This document shows, piece after piece, positions 1 through 5,744 of a stretch of DNA of 6,268 nucleotides. Both the position numbers and the translations under genes were made by a program. The stretch is taken from contig JACQOB010000136.1 of assembly GCA_016202745.1 (NCBI GenBank), positions 1 to 6,268 of the forward strand, in the 5' to 3' direction. The notes beneath the pieces were generated by a model that was given only the letters and a program-made list of their open reading frames with translations, did no database searches and was not told the origin of the DNA. This DNA is from Candidatus Aenigmatarchaeota archaeon. GTDB lineage: Archaea; Aenigmatarchaeota; Aenigmatarchaeia; QMZP01. Positions within the stretch are counted from its first letter, which is position 1; each line of letters opens with the position of its first letter.

Positions 1-840
1 GAAATAGCCGTGCACGAAGAAGCCCTTCGGCAGCGGGAGGCCGGCGGACCAGAGCATGGCCGGCCAGATGATGCAGTGGAACCTTATGATGTCTTTTCCA
101 ATCAGGTGCAGGTCGGCTGGCCATTTGGCGGGGTCGGCGGAGATGTAATTCACAAGCGCCTCGGACCAAACCCACAGCCTGTGTGACCTGTCAGGCGGGA
201 ATTCAATGCCCCACTCCTGCCCCGACCTGGTGAAGCTCACGTCCTTCAGGCCTTCCCTGATGAAAGACAGGACTTCATTTTTCCTGGATTCAGGGCGGAT
301 GAAACCAGGATTCTTTTCAATGTATTCCTGAAGCTTTTCCGAGTATTTGGCAAGCCTGAAGAAGTAGTTCTCCTCCGCAATCCTCTTCGGCTCCGCCTTG
401 TGTATGGGGCATTTGCCCTTCACGAGGTCCTTCTCAGTGTAGAATGCCTCGCACCCTTCGCAGTAAAGACCCTCATACTTCCCCCTGTACAGGTCTCCTG
501 CCTTGTGGATTCTGGAAAAGAAGTCCGTGACAAACTTCCTGTGCCTTTCCTCCGTTGTCCTTATGAAGTCATCGTTGGATAAGCCCAGCCTTCTCCACGT
601 TTCCCTCCAGCGGCCGGCCATCCTGTCAGTGTATTTCCCGATGTCCTCCCCGGCCCTGTGCGCCGCCTGGACAGTCTTGACGGAATTCTCGTCGGTTCCG
701 GTGAGGAAAAACGTGTCCTTCCCTGCAAGCCTGTTCCACCTTGCCAGGATGTCCGCCGCGATCGTGGTATAGGCGTGGCCAATATGGGGGACGTCATTGA
801 TGTAATAAATGGGCGTCGTCACGAAAAATTTCCCTGCCAT
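1..840 (-). CDS. metG: Methionyl-tRNA synthetase, bacterial-type, N-terminal 280 aa (3' part off the window)
   Basis: This class I aminoacyl-tRNA synthetase charges tRNA-Met in the cytoplasm. The frame is open from the ATG at 838-840 to the window edge, giving 280 codons. Visible motifs are PHIGHAY (HIGH at residues 19-22), FLTGTDEN (48-51 GTDE), FIRTTEERH (92-100), a single zinc knuckle C127-x2-C130 with C144-x2-H147, then NYFFRL, WGIEF, GKDIIRFH and WPAMLW near the end. The KMSKS loop and anticodon domain would lie beyond position 1. One knuckle with a CxxC/CxxH set and the GTDEN variant resemble the Thermus/candidate-phyla-radiation type rather than the two-knuckle archaeal type, which suggests gene transfer or a DPANN-style genome. 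The segment VWSEALVNYI replaces the usual VWFDALxNY. The gene starts 8 nt after the glycosyltransferase stop with no clear Shine-Dalgarno, so it is probably co-transcribed with it. Confidence 0.95.
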   Translation of the reverse strand, partial: MAGKFFVTTPIYYINDVPHIGHAYTTIAADILARWNRLAGKDTFFLTGTDENSVKTVQAAHRAGEDIGKYTDRMAGRWRETWRRLGLSNDDFIRTTEERHRKFVTDFFSRIHKAGDLYRGKYEGLYCEGCEAFYTEKDLVKGKCPIHKAEPKRIAEENYFFRLAKYSEKLQEYIEKNPGFIRPESRKNEVLSFIREGLKDVSFTRSGQEWGIEFPPDRSHRLWVWSEALVNYISADPAKWPADLHLIGKDIIRFHCIIWPAMLWSAGLPLPKGFFVHGYF

Positions 841-848
841 GTAATACT

Positions 849-2249
849 TTAGCCCCTGTTTGTCTTATAAATCCAGACAGTATTCCCTTTGTCGCTGAAT
901 GTCCCTGCCAGGCCAAATCCGTCAAAAACACCGGCAGGCTTCTTTTCTGTAGAATCCGAATCAAATACATAATTTGGGTATGTAGGCTCTGCAGTCTCGA
1001 TTACTATATATGAGACAGTATGGCTGCCAATCTCATCATGGAATCCTTCCTCATTCTCCGGGAAGGCGACAACCTTCCGGCCTGTCATGTAGTGCAGGAC
1101 AGGATAGTTCTGCGACATTATCGCGGAGCCTTCAGGCGCGCTGTCCCTGAGCCACAAGCCTGCTGATTTCAGGGCAGTGTCTGCCTGGCTGGCTGCGTCC
1201 GCCTGCGCGATGCCGGCAAAAAGGCCGGATGCGAGCAGCAGCATTACAAAGCCGGCCGCTATTTTCCTGTGCACCGATGATCTTATCATGTATGAGATTC
1301 CAAGGGACATCACCAGAAGGAATACCGGGTAGAAATTGAGCAGATATCTTGTCTCCTTCCTGGGCAGCAGGATGAAGAAGAGCAGGGAAAGCAGGAATAG
1401 CAGCGCTATCCACACGTTCTCGCCCCTCCTCTTTGAAAGCAGGACAGCCAGCCCCGGCAGCGCAAAGACTCCTGCCATGCCGAATATGTCCATCCAGTTG
1501 AGGAAGTAGAAATGCCATTCCCCCTGGTAATACCGGCCGTCAACAGTGCCGGCCTGCACAGATAATAGTTCAACAGGGGAACCGTAATATGCCTGCGCGA
1601 TAAGCAGCCAGGGCAACAGCATTAAGGCGGAAACTGCCAGTCCTGAAATAAAGCCCTTTACATTAAACCCCTTTCTCTTGATTAACAATGGATATGCCAG
1701 ATAGGCAACCCACAGGAGAACGGCCGTGTACCTTGCCAGGAATGCAAGCCCCATTATTATTCCTGACAGGATGAAAAGGCTGGCGTTTCCTGTCTTCATT
1801 GCCCTATGGTAAGTGTAAACGAAGCAAAGCAGCAGGAATATGAACAGCGTTTCTGTCAGCACGCGCGCCTCATGCAGGAGGAGGATGGATGAAGTTGCCA
1901 GCAGGGCCGCGGATATCAGGCCGGCCTCCTCTGAAAAGAGTTCCTTTGCAACAAAATAGGCCAAAACAACTGAAAGGACGCCAAAGATAATGGGCAGCGC
2001 CTTAGCGGCCTCCTCTGACATGCCGGCCAGCAGCCACACGCCTGCAATCACGTGCGGGAAAAGCGGCGGCCTGAAGGATTCAACCGGCGGCTCCATAATG
2101 TAATAGCCGCCCCCCTGGTAAATGCCCCTTGCAAGGCCGAGGTAGACAGCCTCGTCCCACCAGTAGCCAGCGTTCAGGTTGTACAGGTAGACGCCTTCCG
2201 CTATCGCAACCAGGACAACCAGCAGGAGGGCAAATCCATGGTTCTTCAT
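849..2249 (-). CDS. GT-C fold membrane glycosyltransferase, PMT_2/ArnT-like (GT39/GT83 family)
   Basis: The 466-aa polytopic protein is predicted to transfer a sugar from a lipid-linked (dolichyl or undecaprenyl phosphate) donor on the outer face of the membrane. An N-terminal hydrophobic segment (residues 6-22) is followed by a first outer loop with the acidic pair in YWWDEAVYL (D32-E33), which is the GT-C catalytic signature. RPPLFPH (60-66) and HEARVLTETLF (127-137) match the second and third conserved loops of PMT_2 proteins. About ten further hydrophobic stretches run to about residue 350, with the PRKETRYLLNFYPVF motif at 296-310. A soluble C-terminal domain occupies about 352-466. ATG at 2247-2249 is the only start that keeps the signal-anchor segment. 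It lies 29 nt after the 100-aa gene and 8 nt before metG. The acceptor (S-layer protein, lipid or glycan) cannot be read from sequence. Confidence 0.85.
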   Translation of the reverse strand: MKNHGFALLLVVLVAIAEGVYLYNLNAGYWWDEAVYLGLARGIYQGGGYYIMEPPVESFRPPLFPHVIAGVWLLAGMSEEAAKALPIIFGVLSVVLAYFVAKELFSEEAGLISAALLATSSILLLHEARVLTETLFIFLLLCFVYTYHRAMKTGNASLFILSGIIMGLAFLARYTAVLLWVAYLAYPLLIKRKGFNVKGFISGLAVSALMLLPWLLIAQAYYGSPVELLSVQAGTVDGRYYQGEWHFYFLNWMDIFGMAGVFALPGLAVLLSKRRGENVWIALLFLLSLLFFILLPRKETRYLLNFYPVFLLVMSLGISYMIRSSVHRKIAAGFVMLLLASGLFAGIAQADAASQADTALKSAGLWLRDSAPEGSAIMSQNYPVLHYMTGRKVVAFPENEEGFHDEIGSHTVSYIVIETAEPTYPNYVFDSDSTEKKPAGVFDGFGLAGTFSDKGNTVWIYKTNRG

Positions 2250-2278
2250 TTCTCAGTATTGGATGATAGAAATAAATC

Positions 2279-2581
2279 CTACTCAAGCTCAACAGAATCT
2301 ATCATGAATGAGACGGCAGCTGGGAATTCCTTCTCAAAATCACGATGCCCATAGGCGTCTTCCAGTTTCTTAACTGCCGGCCTGTAATAGTCGCCAAGCG
2401 TATCCCCGGGAGGATATTCGACATACCTTTTCATGACCCTCCTGACATTTCCCATTATTTCGGCTGCCTTGGATTTGAGGAGCCCTGCATCATGCAGGTC
2501 AAGCCCCTTCAGGTAATCCCTTAGCTCCCATTTATTCTGAGGAGGACGTCGCCCCTTCACGTATAAGCCCGGCTCATTCAT
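2279..2581 (-). CDS. Hypothetical protein, 100 aa, start of the minus-strand operon
   Basis: I do not recognise this family. The protein is soluble and mixed-charge with no membrane segment. It begins MNEPGLYVKGRRPPQNKWEL and is predicted mostly helical, with a likely amphipathic helix around residues 31-53 (LHDAGLLKSKAAEIMGNVRR), a YPPGDT turn near 56-61, and a second charged helical part (YYRPAVKKLEDAYGHRDFEKEF). It is supported as a gene by an upstream BRE/TATA-like element whose predicted transcription start falls on the ATG at 2579-2581, and by its position ahead of the glycosyltransferase on the same strand. Codon use (AGG arginine, CTT/CTG leucine) matches its neighbours. An overlapping minus-strand frame that ends in an ATGA overlap here is treated as a shadow of the gene on the other strand. 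Confidence 0.6.
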   Translation of the reverse strand: MNEPGLYVKGRRPPQNKWELRDYLKGLDLHDAGLLKSKAAEIMGNVRRVMKRYVEYPPGDTLGDYYRPAVKKLEDAYGHRDFEKEFPAAVSFMIDSVELE

Positions 2582-2600
2582 GACATGGTTTTGGCAATAA

Positions 2601-2616
2601 ATCTTAAAAGCCTTTC
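2601..2616 (-). promoter_or_regulatory. BRE/TATA promoter for the 100-aa gene and its operon, probably leaderless
   Basis: Read on the minus strand the site is GAAAGG followed by CTTTTAAGAT, a good archaeal BRE plus TATA arrangement. Its centre is about 26 nt from the A of the ATG at 2581, so transcription would start at the start codon itself. The TTTTAAG core also reads as CTTAAAA on the plus strand and could drive the broken gene at 2639, 30 nt the other way. Confidence 0.5.
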
Positions 2617-2638
2617 AGACACAACTTGCACGTTCCTC

Positions 2639-3037
2639 ATGGGTCTAGTATTAGAAGCAACTAATTTAACCCTTGCAGCGCCTGTCCTTCCAAAATATTC
2701 ATCATTTATCACCACTATCCAATATTTTGGGGCAGCGGGAATACGGCTTCTCGCCGGAAAGCGGACTCGTGCACGAAGGCGCACATGGCGTCATAGAATT
2801 AGTGCGCCAGCGGCTGGGAGATTTATTTGAAGGGGATGAATTGAGTATTGTTGATGAATCAGTGGCCCAGCTGGTTGGAATAAAATACATGGAAAGGTTC
2901 AATCCCGTGGAAGCCCTGCGGTATAAGACTTCATCTATGGCTACGAGACGGATCCTGTGCACATGGAGGCATTCAGGCTTGTGCTGCACGAGAGGGACAG
3001 GGTGGAAGACAGCGTGATGTGGTTAAGGCGCTTGTAG
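2639..3037 (+). pseudogene. Frameshifted HExxH (zincin-like) protein gene
   Basis: Three adjacent coding pieces on the plus strand make sense only when joined. Piece 1 starts at the ATG at 2639 and reads to the GGGG run at 2729-2732 (...TTIQYFG). Piece 2 is one base out of phase and covers QREYGFSPESGLVHEGAHG to FNPVEALRY at about 2924. Piece 3 shifts back and reads DFIYGYETDPVHMEAFRLV to WLRRL, ending at TAG 3035-3037. One extra base in the G run and one missing base near 2925 explain both breaks, and the net frame is restored, giving a 132-aa ancestor. HEGAH (2772-2786) is an HExxH zinc motif; a Glu 24 residues on (VDES) could be the third ligand of a gluzincin. I infer a small metallopeptidase-like domain. 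It is either a decayed gene or two assembly indels. Piece 1 is AT-richer and the least certain. Confidence 0.55.
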
Positions 3038-3056
3038 AAATTCCGCTGTGAGGCAC

Positions 3057-3986
3057 TTACAATGTCGTCCTCAGCCACTCAAGAACGTCGTCAACCACTG
3101 CCTGTTTGGTAAGGAGGCCCACCCCATGGGAAGGGCCGGGGTACAGTTCCCTCCTCTTTGGCTCGTCTGCGATGCCATAGAGTGCCCCCGTATTCGGGCC
3201 TTCAAAGGTGTCGCTCATGAACATTATGCCATGCGGGTTGAAATTGGTGATAAAAAACCCTGAAAGGGGGCCGTCCGCGTCGTTCGCGGGTGAAAGTACA
3301 ATGCTGGTCTTGATCTGGGGGTATACCCCTGATGAGACATAGACTACGCTTCCCCCTATGCTTGCGCCCATTGCGGCAATCCTGCTGCCATCAATGTCCG
3401 GCCTGTTGAGGACGAAATCCAGGGCTGCCCTCATGTCATTTATCATGCTGTCCTTGTATGTCCAGTCCACTGAAGGCTTGATGTAATCAACCTCCGCTGT
3501 GCCAGAATACATCTTTGTGCTCTCCCCCATGCCCCTGATGTCATACGCAAGGACCGCATATCCGTTTCCAAGAAGCGTTGGGACAAAGGAATCCCACTGG
3601 CGCCTGTTGCCATTGAGCTGGTGGACCAGTATCACGACCGGGTACGCCTCCTTGTACTCTGATGGGAAGGTAAGCGTGCCCTTTATTATGACATTATCGC
3701 TTGTTGCGAACTGCACATCGCCGGTCTGGCGCAGGGCCGGGCCCACAGGCTCGGGTATTTCAGGTTCGGGTGGCGGCGCATTCCCGTTGGTATTGCCTGT
3801 CATTGAATTATCAACAGCTACAGGGCCCTTGGTTGCAAGCAGATACCCTATGAAGCCCGCCTGGAGGAGTATTATTATAAGGGCGATTATCAGGTAGAAG
3901 TTGACGCCTGCCGGCTTGCCCTTCCTGGCGGTCTCATGCTCCGGCTTCTCATGCTGGTGCTCATGCTCATGGTGCTTCTTGTCCAT
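3057..3986 (-). CDS. Membrane-anchored alpha/beta hydrolase with His/Glu-rich N-terminal tail
   Basis: The 309-aa protein is predicted to be a serine hydrolase facing the outside of the cell. Residues 5-18 (HHEHEHQHEKPEHE) are a His/Glu-rich tail, followed by the basic RKGKP and one membrane segment (about 30-51). The positive-inside rule puts the tail in the cytoplasm and the rest outside. A low-complexity linker (58-84, NTNGN and PPPEPEIPEP) leads to the hydrolase fold: LVHQLNGNRRQW (120-131, oxyanion region), AYDIRGMGES (147-156), the nucleophile elbow GASIG with Ser209, a likely acidic residue Asp259 in FMSDT, and the catalytic His287 in GPSHG. This triad pattern fits a dienelactone-hydrolase or peptidase-like esterase; the substrate is unknown. 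The stop lies 20 nt from the convergent broken gene, and the start shares a divergent promoter with L7Ae. Confidence 0.85.
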   Translation of the reverse strand: MDKKHHEHEHQHEKPEHETARKGKPAGVNFYLIIALIIILLQAGFIGYLLATKGPVAVDNSMTGNTNGNAPPPEPEIPEPVGPALRQTGDVQFATSDNVIIKGTLTFPSEYKEAYPVVILVHQLNGNRRQWDSFVPTLLGNGYAVLAYDIRGMGESTKMYSGTAEVDYIKPSVDWTYKDSMINDMRAALDFVLNRPDIDGSRIAAMGASIGGSVVYVSSGVYPQIKTSIVLSPANDADGPLSGFFITNFNPHGIMFMSDTFEGPNTGALYGIADEPKRRELYPGPSHGVGLLTKQAVVDDVLEWLRTTL

Positions 3987-4010
3987 AGCTTATAATATCA
4001 TTCTCAGGCC

Positions 4011-4032
4011 GGTTATATATAGCTTTAAATAC
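4011..4032. promoter_or_regulatory. Divergent promoter between the hydrolase and L7Ae
   Basis: The block holds two adjoining TATA-like elements, TATATATA and the self-complementary TTTAAA. On the minus strand CTATATATAA lies about 30 nt from the hydrolase ATG (3986), implying a leader of only a few bases. On the plus strand GCTTTAAATAC would set the L7Ae start near 4050-4056, leaving a leader of about 70 nt. A short inverted repeat (ATACA at 4029-4033, TGTAT at 4038-4042) lies just downstream on the L7Ae side. Confidence 0.55.
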
Positions 4033-4062
4033 ACTACTGTATATTATTGTATTGACCTAACG

Positions 4063-4110
4063 CGCCGAGATTGCTGACCTGCACAGAGTGCGAAAAGTCA
4101 GCCCTTGGCG
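4063..4110 (+). promoter_or_regulatory. Long hairpin in the L7Ae mRNA leader
   Basis: The leader can fold into one rod of three stems: CGCCGAG (4063-4069) with CTTGGCG (4104-4110), seven pairs including one G-U; GCTGAC (4073-4078) with GTCAGC (4097-4102); and GCAC (4081-4084) with GTGC (4088-4091) closing a 3-nt AGA loop. Internal loops are ATT/C and CT/GAAAA. It ends 4 nt before the GGAGG of the L7Ae Shine-Dalgarno, so it is well placed for translational control. A canonical k-turn with tandem G-A pairs was not evident. Confidence 0.45.
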
Positions 4111-4125
4111 AAATGGAGGGATGAA

Positions 4126-4494
4126 ATGGCAAAACCAGCTTTTGTGAAATTTGAAGTACCGAAGGAACTCGTGGCCAAGGTTTTGGAAGCCGTATCACTG
4201 GCCAAGACAACCGGAACAATCAGGAAGGGCGTCAATGAGACCACGAAAACCATCGAGCGTGGCCTCGCGAAGCTTGTGGTAATGGCGGAAGATGTGACAC
4301 CCGAGGAAATCCTGATGCATCTGCCTGTACTTTGCGAGGAGAAGCAGGTGCCCTTTGTGTATGTTCCGACGAAGCTTGAGCTTGGCAAGGCCGCAGGGAT
4401 AGAGGTGCCCACCTCAGCGATAGCGATCGAGTCTGAGGGTGACTCCAAGAAGATCGTGTCAGACCTCGCGGGCAAGCTGAAGGGGCTCAGATAG
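4126..4494 (+). CDS. rpl7ae: Ribosomal protein L7Ae (k-turn binding protein)
   Basis: L7Ae is a large-subunit ribosomal protein that also binds kink-turns in box C/D and H/ACA guide RNPs and in archaeal RNase P. The 122-aa product has the usual family length. The RNA-binding signature IRKGVNETTKTIERG lies at residues 32-46 (N37, E38 and K41 correspond to the conserved k-turn contact residues), followed by AKLVVMAEDVTPEEIL, HLPVLCEEK and VPFVYVPTK...LGKAAGI. The ATG at 4126 is chosen over an upstream in-frame TTG at 4105 because GGAGGG (4115-4120) sits at ideal spacing and the N-terminus MAKPAFVKFEVP matches the family. It is followed 46 nt later by S28e, the standard archaeal order. The structured leader is described separately. 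Confidence 0.97.
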   Translation: MAKPAFVKFEVPKELVAKVLEAVSLAKTTGTIRKGVNETTKTIERGLAKLVVMAEDVTPEEILMHLPVLCEEKQVPFVYVPTKLELGKAAGIEVPTSAIAIESEGDSKKIVSDLAGKLKGLR

Positions 4495-4540
4495 AAGGGA
4501 TTTGTAAATTGCATGGCATTCATATAAAGGGCGTGTTAAG

Positions 4541-4741
4541 ATGGCTACACCAGCAGAAGTATTGCAGGTATTGGGGAAATTGGGAGTGAAGGGGGTCAGC
4601 AGGGTCAGGTGCAAGGTGGTCGATGGCAGGGACAGGGACAAGATACTGACCAGGAACGTAGTCGGGCCCGTCAGGAAGGGCGACATTATACTTCTCAAGG
4701 AAACAGAGATGGACTCAGAGGGCAGGCTCCAGAAGAGGTAA
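4541..4741 (+). CDS. rps28e: Small-subunit ribosomal protein S28e
   Basis: S28e is a small archaeal/eukaryotic ribosomal protein of the 30S head, with an OB-like fold. The product is 66 aa, typical for the family. The signature region at residues 37-56 (RNVVGPVRKGDIILLKETE) is nearly invariant in archaea, preceded by VTRV-like text (GVSRVRCKVVDGRDR) and followed by a basic tail ending GRLQKR. It lies 46 nt after L7Ae and is probably co-transcribed. The Shine-Dalgarno is weak (AAAGGGCG about 10 nt upstream). In most archaea rpl24e, and often ndk and an IF2 gene, follow; here the next 240 nt are non-coding palindromes, so the conserved cluster is interrupted. Confidence 0.96.
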   Translation: MATPAEVLQVLGKLGVKGVSRVRCKVVDGRDRDKILTRNVVGPVRKGDIILLKETEMDSEGRLQKR

Positions 4742-4985
4742 GCCTTTTCCAAAATCTTGTGGCTTGGTCACAAGACAGCATTTCCGGCTTGCATCAATTG
4801 CAGCAAGCCGGCAGGCACTCGATGTGCCACATCTCGTGTGCTGTGGCACACGAAAGCTTAAGCGAAAAGGGAGGCTATCTCACTCGTCGCGGTGCCTGCC
4901 GGCGATGTTATCGCCGGATATGTATTGGCTCCTCGTTAGATTGCGCCTTCCTTTGAAGGCTACAGATGTAAGTACTGGTGATTAC
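4742..4985 (+). other. Palindrome-rich non-coding stretch, candidate structured RNA
   Basis: No convincing gene lies in these 244 nt. They hold a dense series of perfect inverted repeats: TCTTGTG/CACAAGA (4755-4775), CCGGCTTGC/GCAAGCCGG (4784-4811), GCCGGCAGGCAC/GTGCCTGCCGGC (4807-4818 with 4892-4903), TGTGCCACA/TGTGGCACA (4823-4850), CCGGCGAT/ATCGCCGG with a 3-nt loop (4899-4917), and GCCTTC/GAAGGC (4945-4960). The 12-bp long-range stem shares bases with two of the local hairpins, so alternative folds compete. CACGAAAGCTTAAG (4849-4862) resembles the BRE/TATA found at 5745 and could start a transcript near 4885. This could be a ncRNA, a leader of the VOC gene, or a mobile palindromic element. 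I saw no tRNA, RNase P or SRP RNA signature. Confidence 0.5.
4807..4903. repeat. 12-bp perfect inverted repeat enclosing 73 nt
   Basis: GCCGGCAGGCAC at 4807-4818 is the exact reverse complement of GTGCCTGCCGGC at 4892-4903. The enclosed 73 nt contain their own 9-bp hairpin (4823-4831 with 4842-4850) and the promoter-like CGAAAGCTTAAG. The layout could be the closing stem of a branched RNA or the ends of a tiny inverted-repeat element; no flanking target duplication was seen. Confidence 0.6.
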
Positions 4986-5396
4986 ATGCTTTTGGCTTCA
5001 GGGTTTCATCATATTGTGATCACAGTTTCCGATGCGAAAAGATCCGGGGAATTCTACCTGCGCCTTCTGAAGCCGCTTGGATGGAAGGTCTTTGCCGAGG
5101 AGAAGGGCGCATTTGCCATGACAGATGGTGTTGCGACATTCTGGCTAAGCGAGCCAAGGGATTACAGCATCAGGGGCGATAAGTTTGATAGAAATAGGAT
5201 TGGATTGGATCATTTTGCTTTCAGCGTGGATAGCATGGGAAAGCTGAAGAAAATAGAAACGATACTGAAGAAGAACAGGATCAAAATGAGCAAGGGGGGC
5301 ATAACTGATGACGGCTTCGGCGGGACTGGAATATTCCTGAAGGACCCGGATGGCATGAAGGCGGAATTCCACCTGCTGGGAGGCTGGTATAAATGA
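4986..5396 (+). CDS. VOC superfamily (glyoxalase/dioxygenase-fold) protein
   Basis: This 136-aa protein has one vicinal-oxygen-chelate module pair, the fold of glyoxalase I, bleomycin-resistance proteins and extradiol dioxygenases; it should be a soluble metal-dependent enzyme of unknown substrate. Likely metal ligands are His9 (FHHIVITVSD, 7-16), His76 (GLDHFAFSVDS, 73-83) and Glu127 in LKDPDGMKAEFH (118-129), the family's C-terminal hallmark. FYLRLLKPLGWK (23-34) matches the helix after the first strand. The ATG at 4986 is chosen because the fold starts six residues later and GGTGAT (4977-4982), complementary to the 16S tail AUCACC, precedes it. The frame stays open further upstream to about 4764, but that part is palindromic non-coding DNA. 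It may be monocistronic; non-coding palindrome clusters lie on both sides. Confidence 0.88.
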   Translation: MLLASGFHHIVITVSDAKRSGEFYLRLLKPLGWKVFAEEKGAFAMTDGVATFWLSEPRDYSIRGDKFDRNRIGLDHFAFSVDSMGKLKKIETILKKNRIKMSKGGITDDGFGGTGIFLKDPDGMKAEFHLLGGWYK

Positions 5397-5552
5397 GATT
5401 TCCACCAAGAGGCTGCAGGAGGGGGGGCATAATCGCTTATTCTCCCAACGCCAAATATACATGGGGAGCGAAACCTTGCCCCAAATATCATTGGATGTGG
5501 GTTTCGCGACTTCTTAAGATTAGCCTTTGTTTTACTCATTCCAGAGTGGCTA

Positions 5553-5573
5553 ATACCCAATGGGTATAAAAAG
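5553..5573 (+). promoter_or_regulatory. Palindromic operator-like site overlapping a TATA box
   Basis: ATACCCA and TGGGTAT form a perfect 7-bp-arm palindrome around a single A (5553-5567). Its right arm runs into TATAAAAAG (5565-5573), a plausible plus-strand TATA box. A repressor bound here would block TBP. Any transcript would start near 5592, yet no coding gene follows before 5816, so the product would be an RNA or a long leader. Confidence 0.35.
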
Positions 5574-5698
5574 CTTACCTGCGTATTTTAGGCATATAAC
5601 CACTTTTCTTGCGAGAGGTGTACGCCTTCAGAAAATTGGTTGGTCAAAAGTGAACTGTTGGCCGATTAACTCAGTTAACTGTTCGCGTTCTTTGATCC

Positions 5699-5743
5699 GC
5701 CCAACTTTCTGCGAAAGCGGAAGCTTCTGTAAGAAAGTTGGGC
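5699..5743. repeat. 12-bp perfect inverted repeat (stable hairpin) just upstream of a promoter
   Basis: GCCCAACTTTCT (5699-5710) pairs exactly with AGAAAGTTGGGC (5732-5743), leaving a 21-nt loop that itself contains the palindrome GAAGCTTC and a GCGAAAGC mini-hairpin. The right arm ends 1 nt before the BRE of the next promoter. It could end an upstream transcript, act as a DNA operator, or be the 3' hairpin of a small RNA. No T-run follows, so a simple intrinsic terminator is less likely. Confidence 0.55.
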
Positions 5744-5744
5744 A

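Noticed and set aside
2578..2784. Minus-strand frame of 68 codons ending in an ATGA overlap with the 100-aa gene
   Set aside because: Its N-terminal part is the antisense of the HEGAH-coding segment and is Arg-rich shadow sequence; it starts at GTG without a Shine-Dalgarno, and a BRE/TATA for the downstream gene lies inside it.
4063..4110. Canonical kink-turn in the L7Ae leader
   Set aside because: A 3-nt bulge exists (ATT opposite C) but no tandem G-A/A-G pairs follow it on either side; only the hairpin is claimed.
4105..4125. Upstream TTG start for L7Ae adding seven residues
   Set aside because: The TTG lies within the leader hairpin, and the ATG at 4126 has a well-spaced GGAGG and the family N-terminus.
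4849..4875. Archaeal replication origin box (ORB-like CGAAAAGGGAGG)
   Set aside because: Only a short resemblance to the G-rich part of ORB; no repeated pair, no AT-rich unwinding element and no cdc6 gene nearby.
4764..4985. N-terminal extension of the VOC protein by 74 residues
   Set aside because: It starts at a non-ATG codon inside a hairpin loop, the text is basic and unlike any VOC protein, and the DNA is made of palindromes.
5210..5560. Minus-strand frame of 116 codons opposite the VOC gene
   Set aside because: Its right half is low-complexity antisense of a well-supported gene, and it has no promoter or Shine-Dalgarno.
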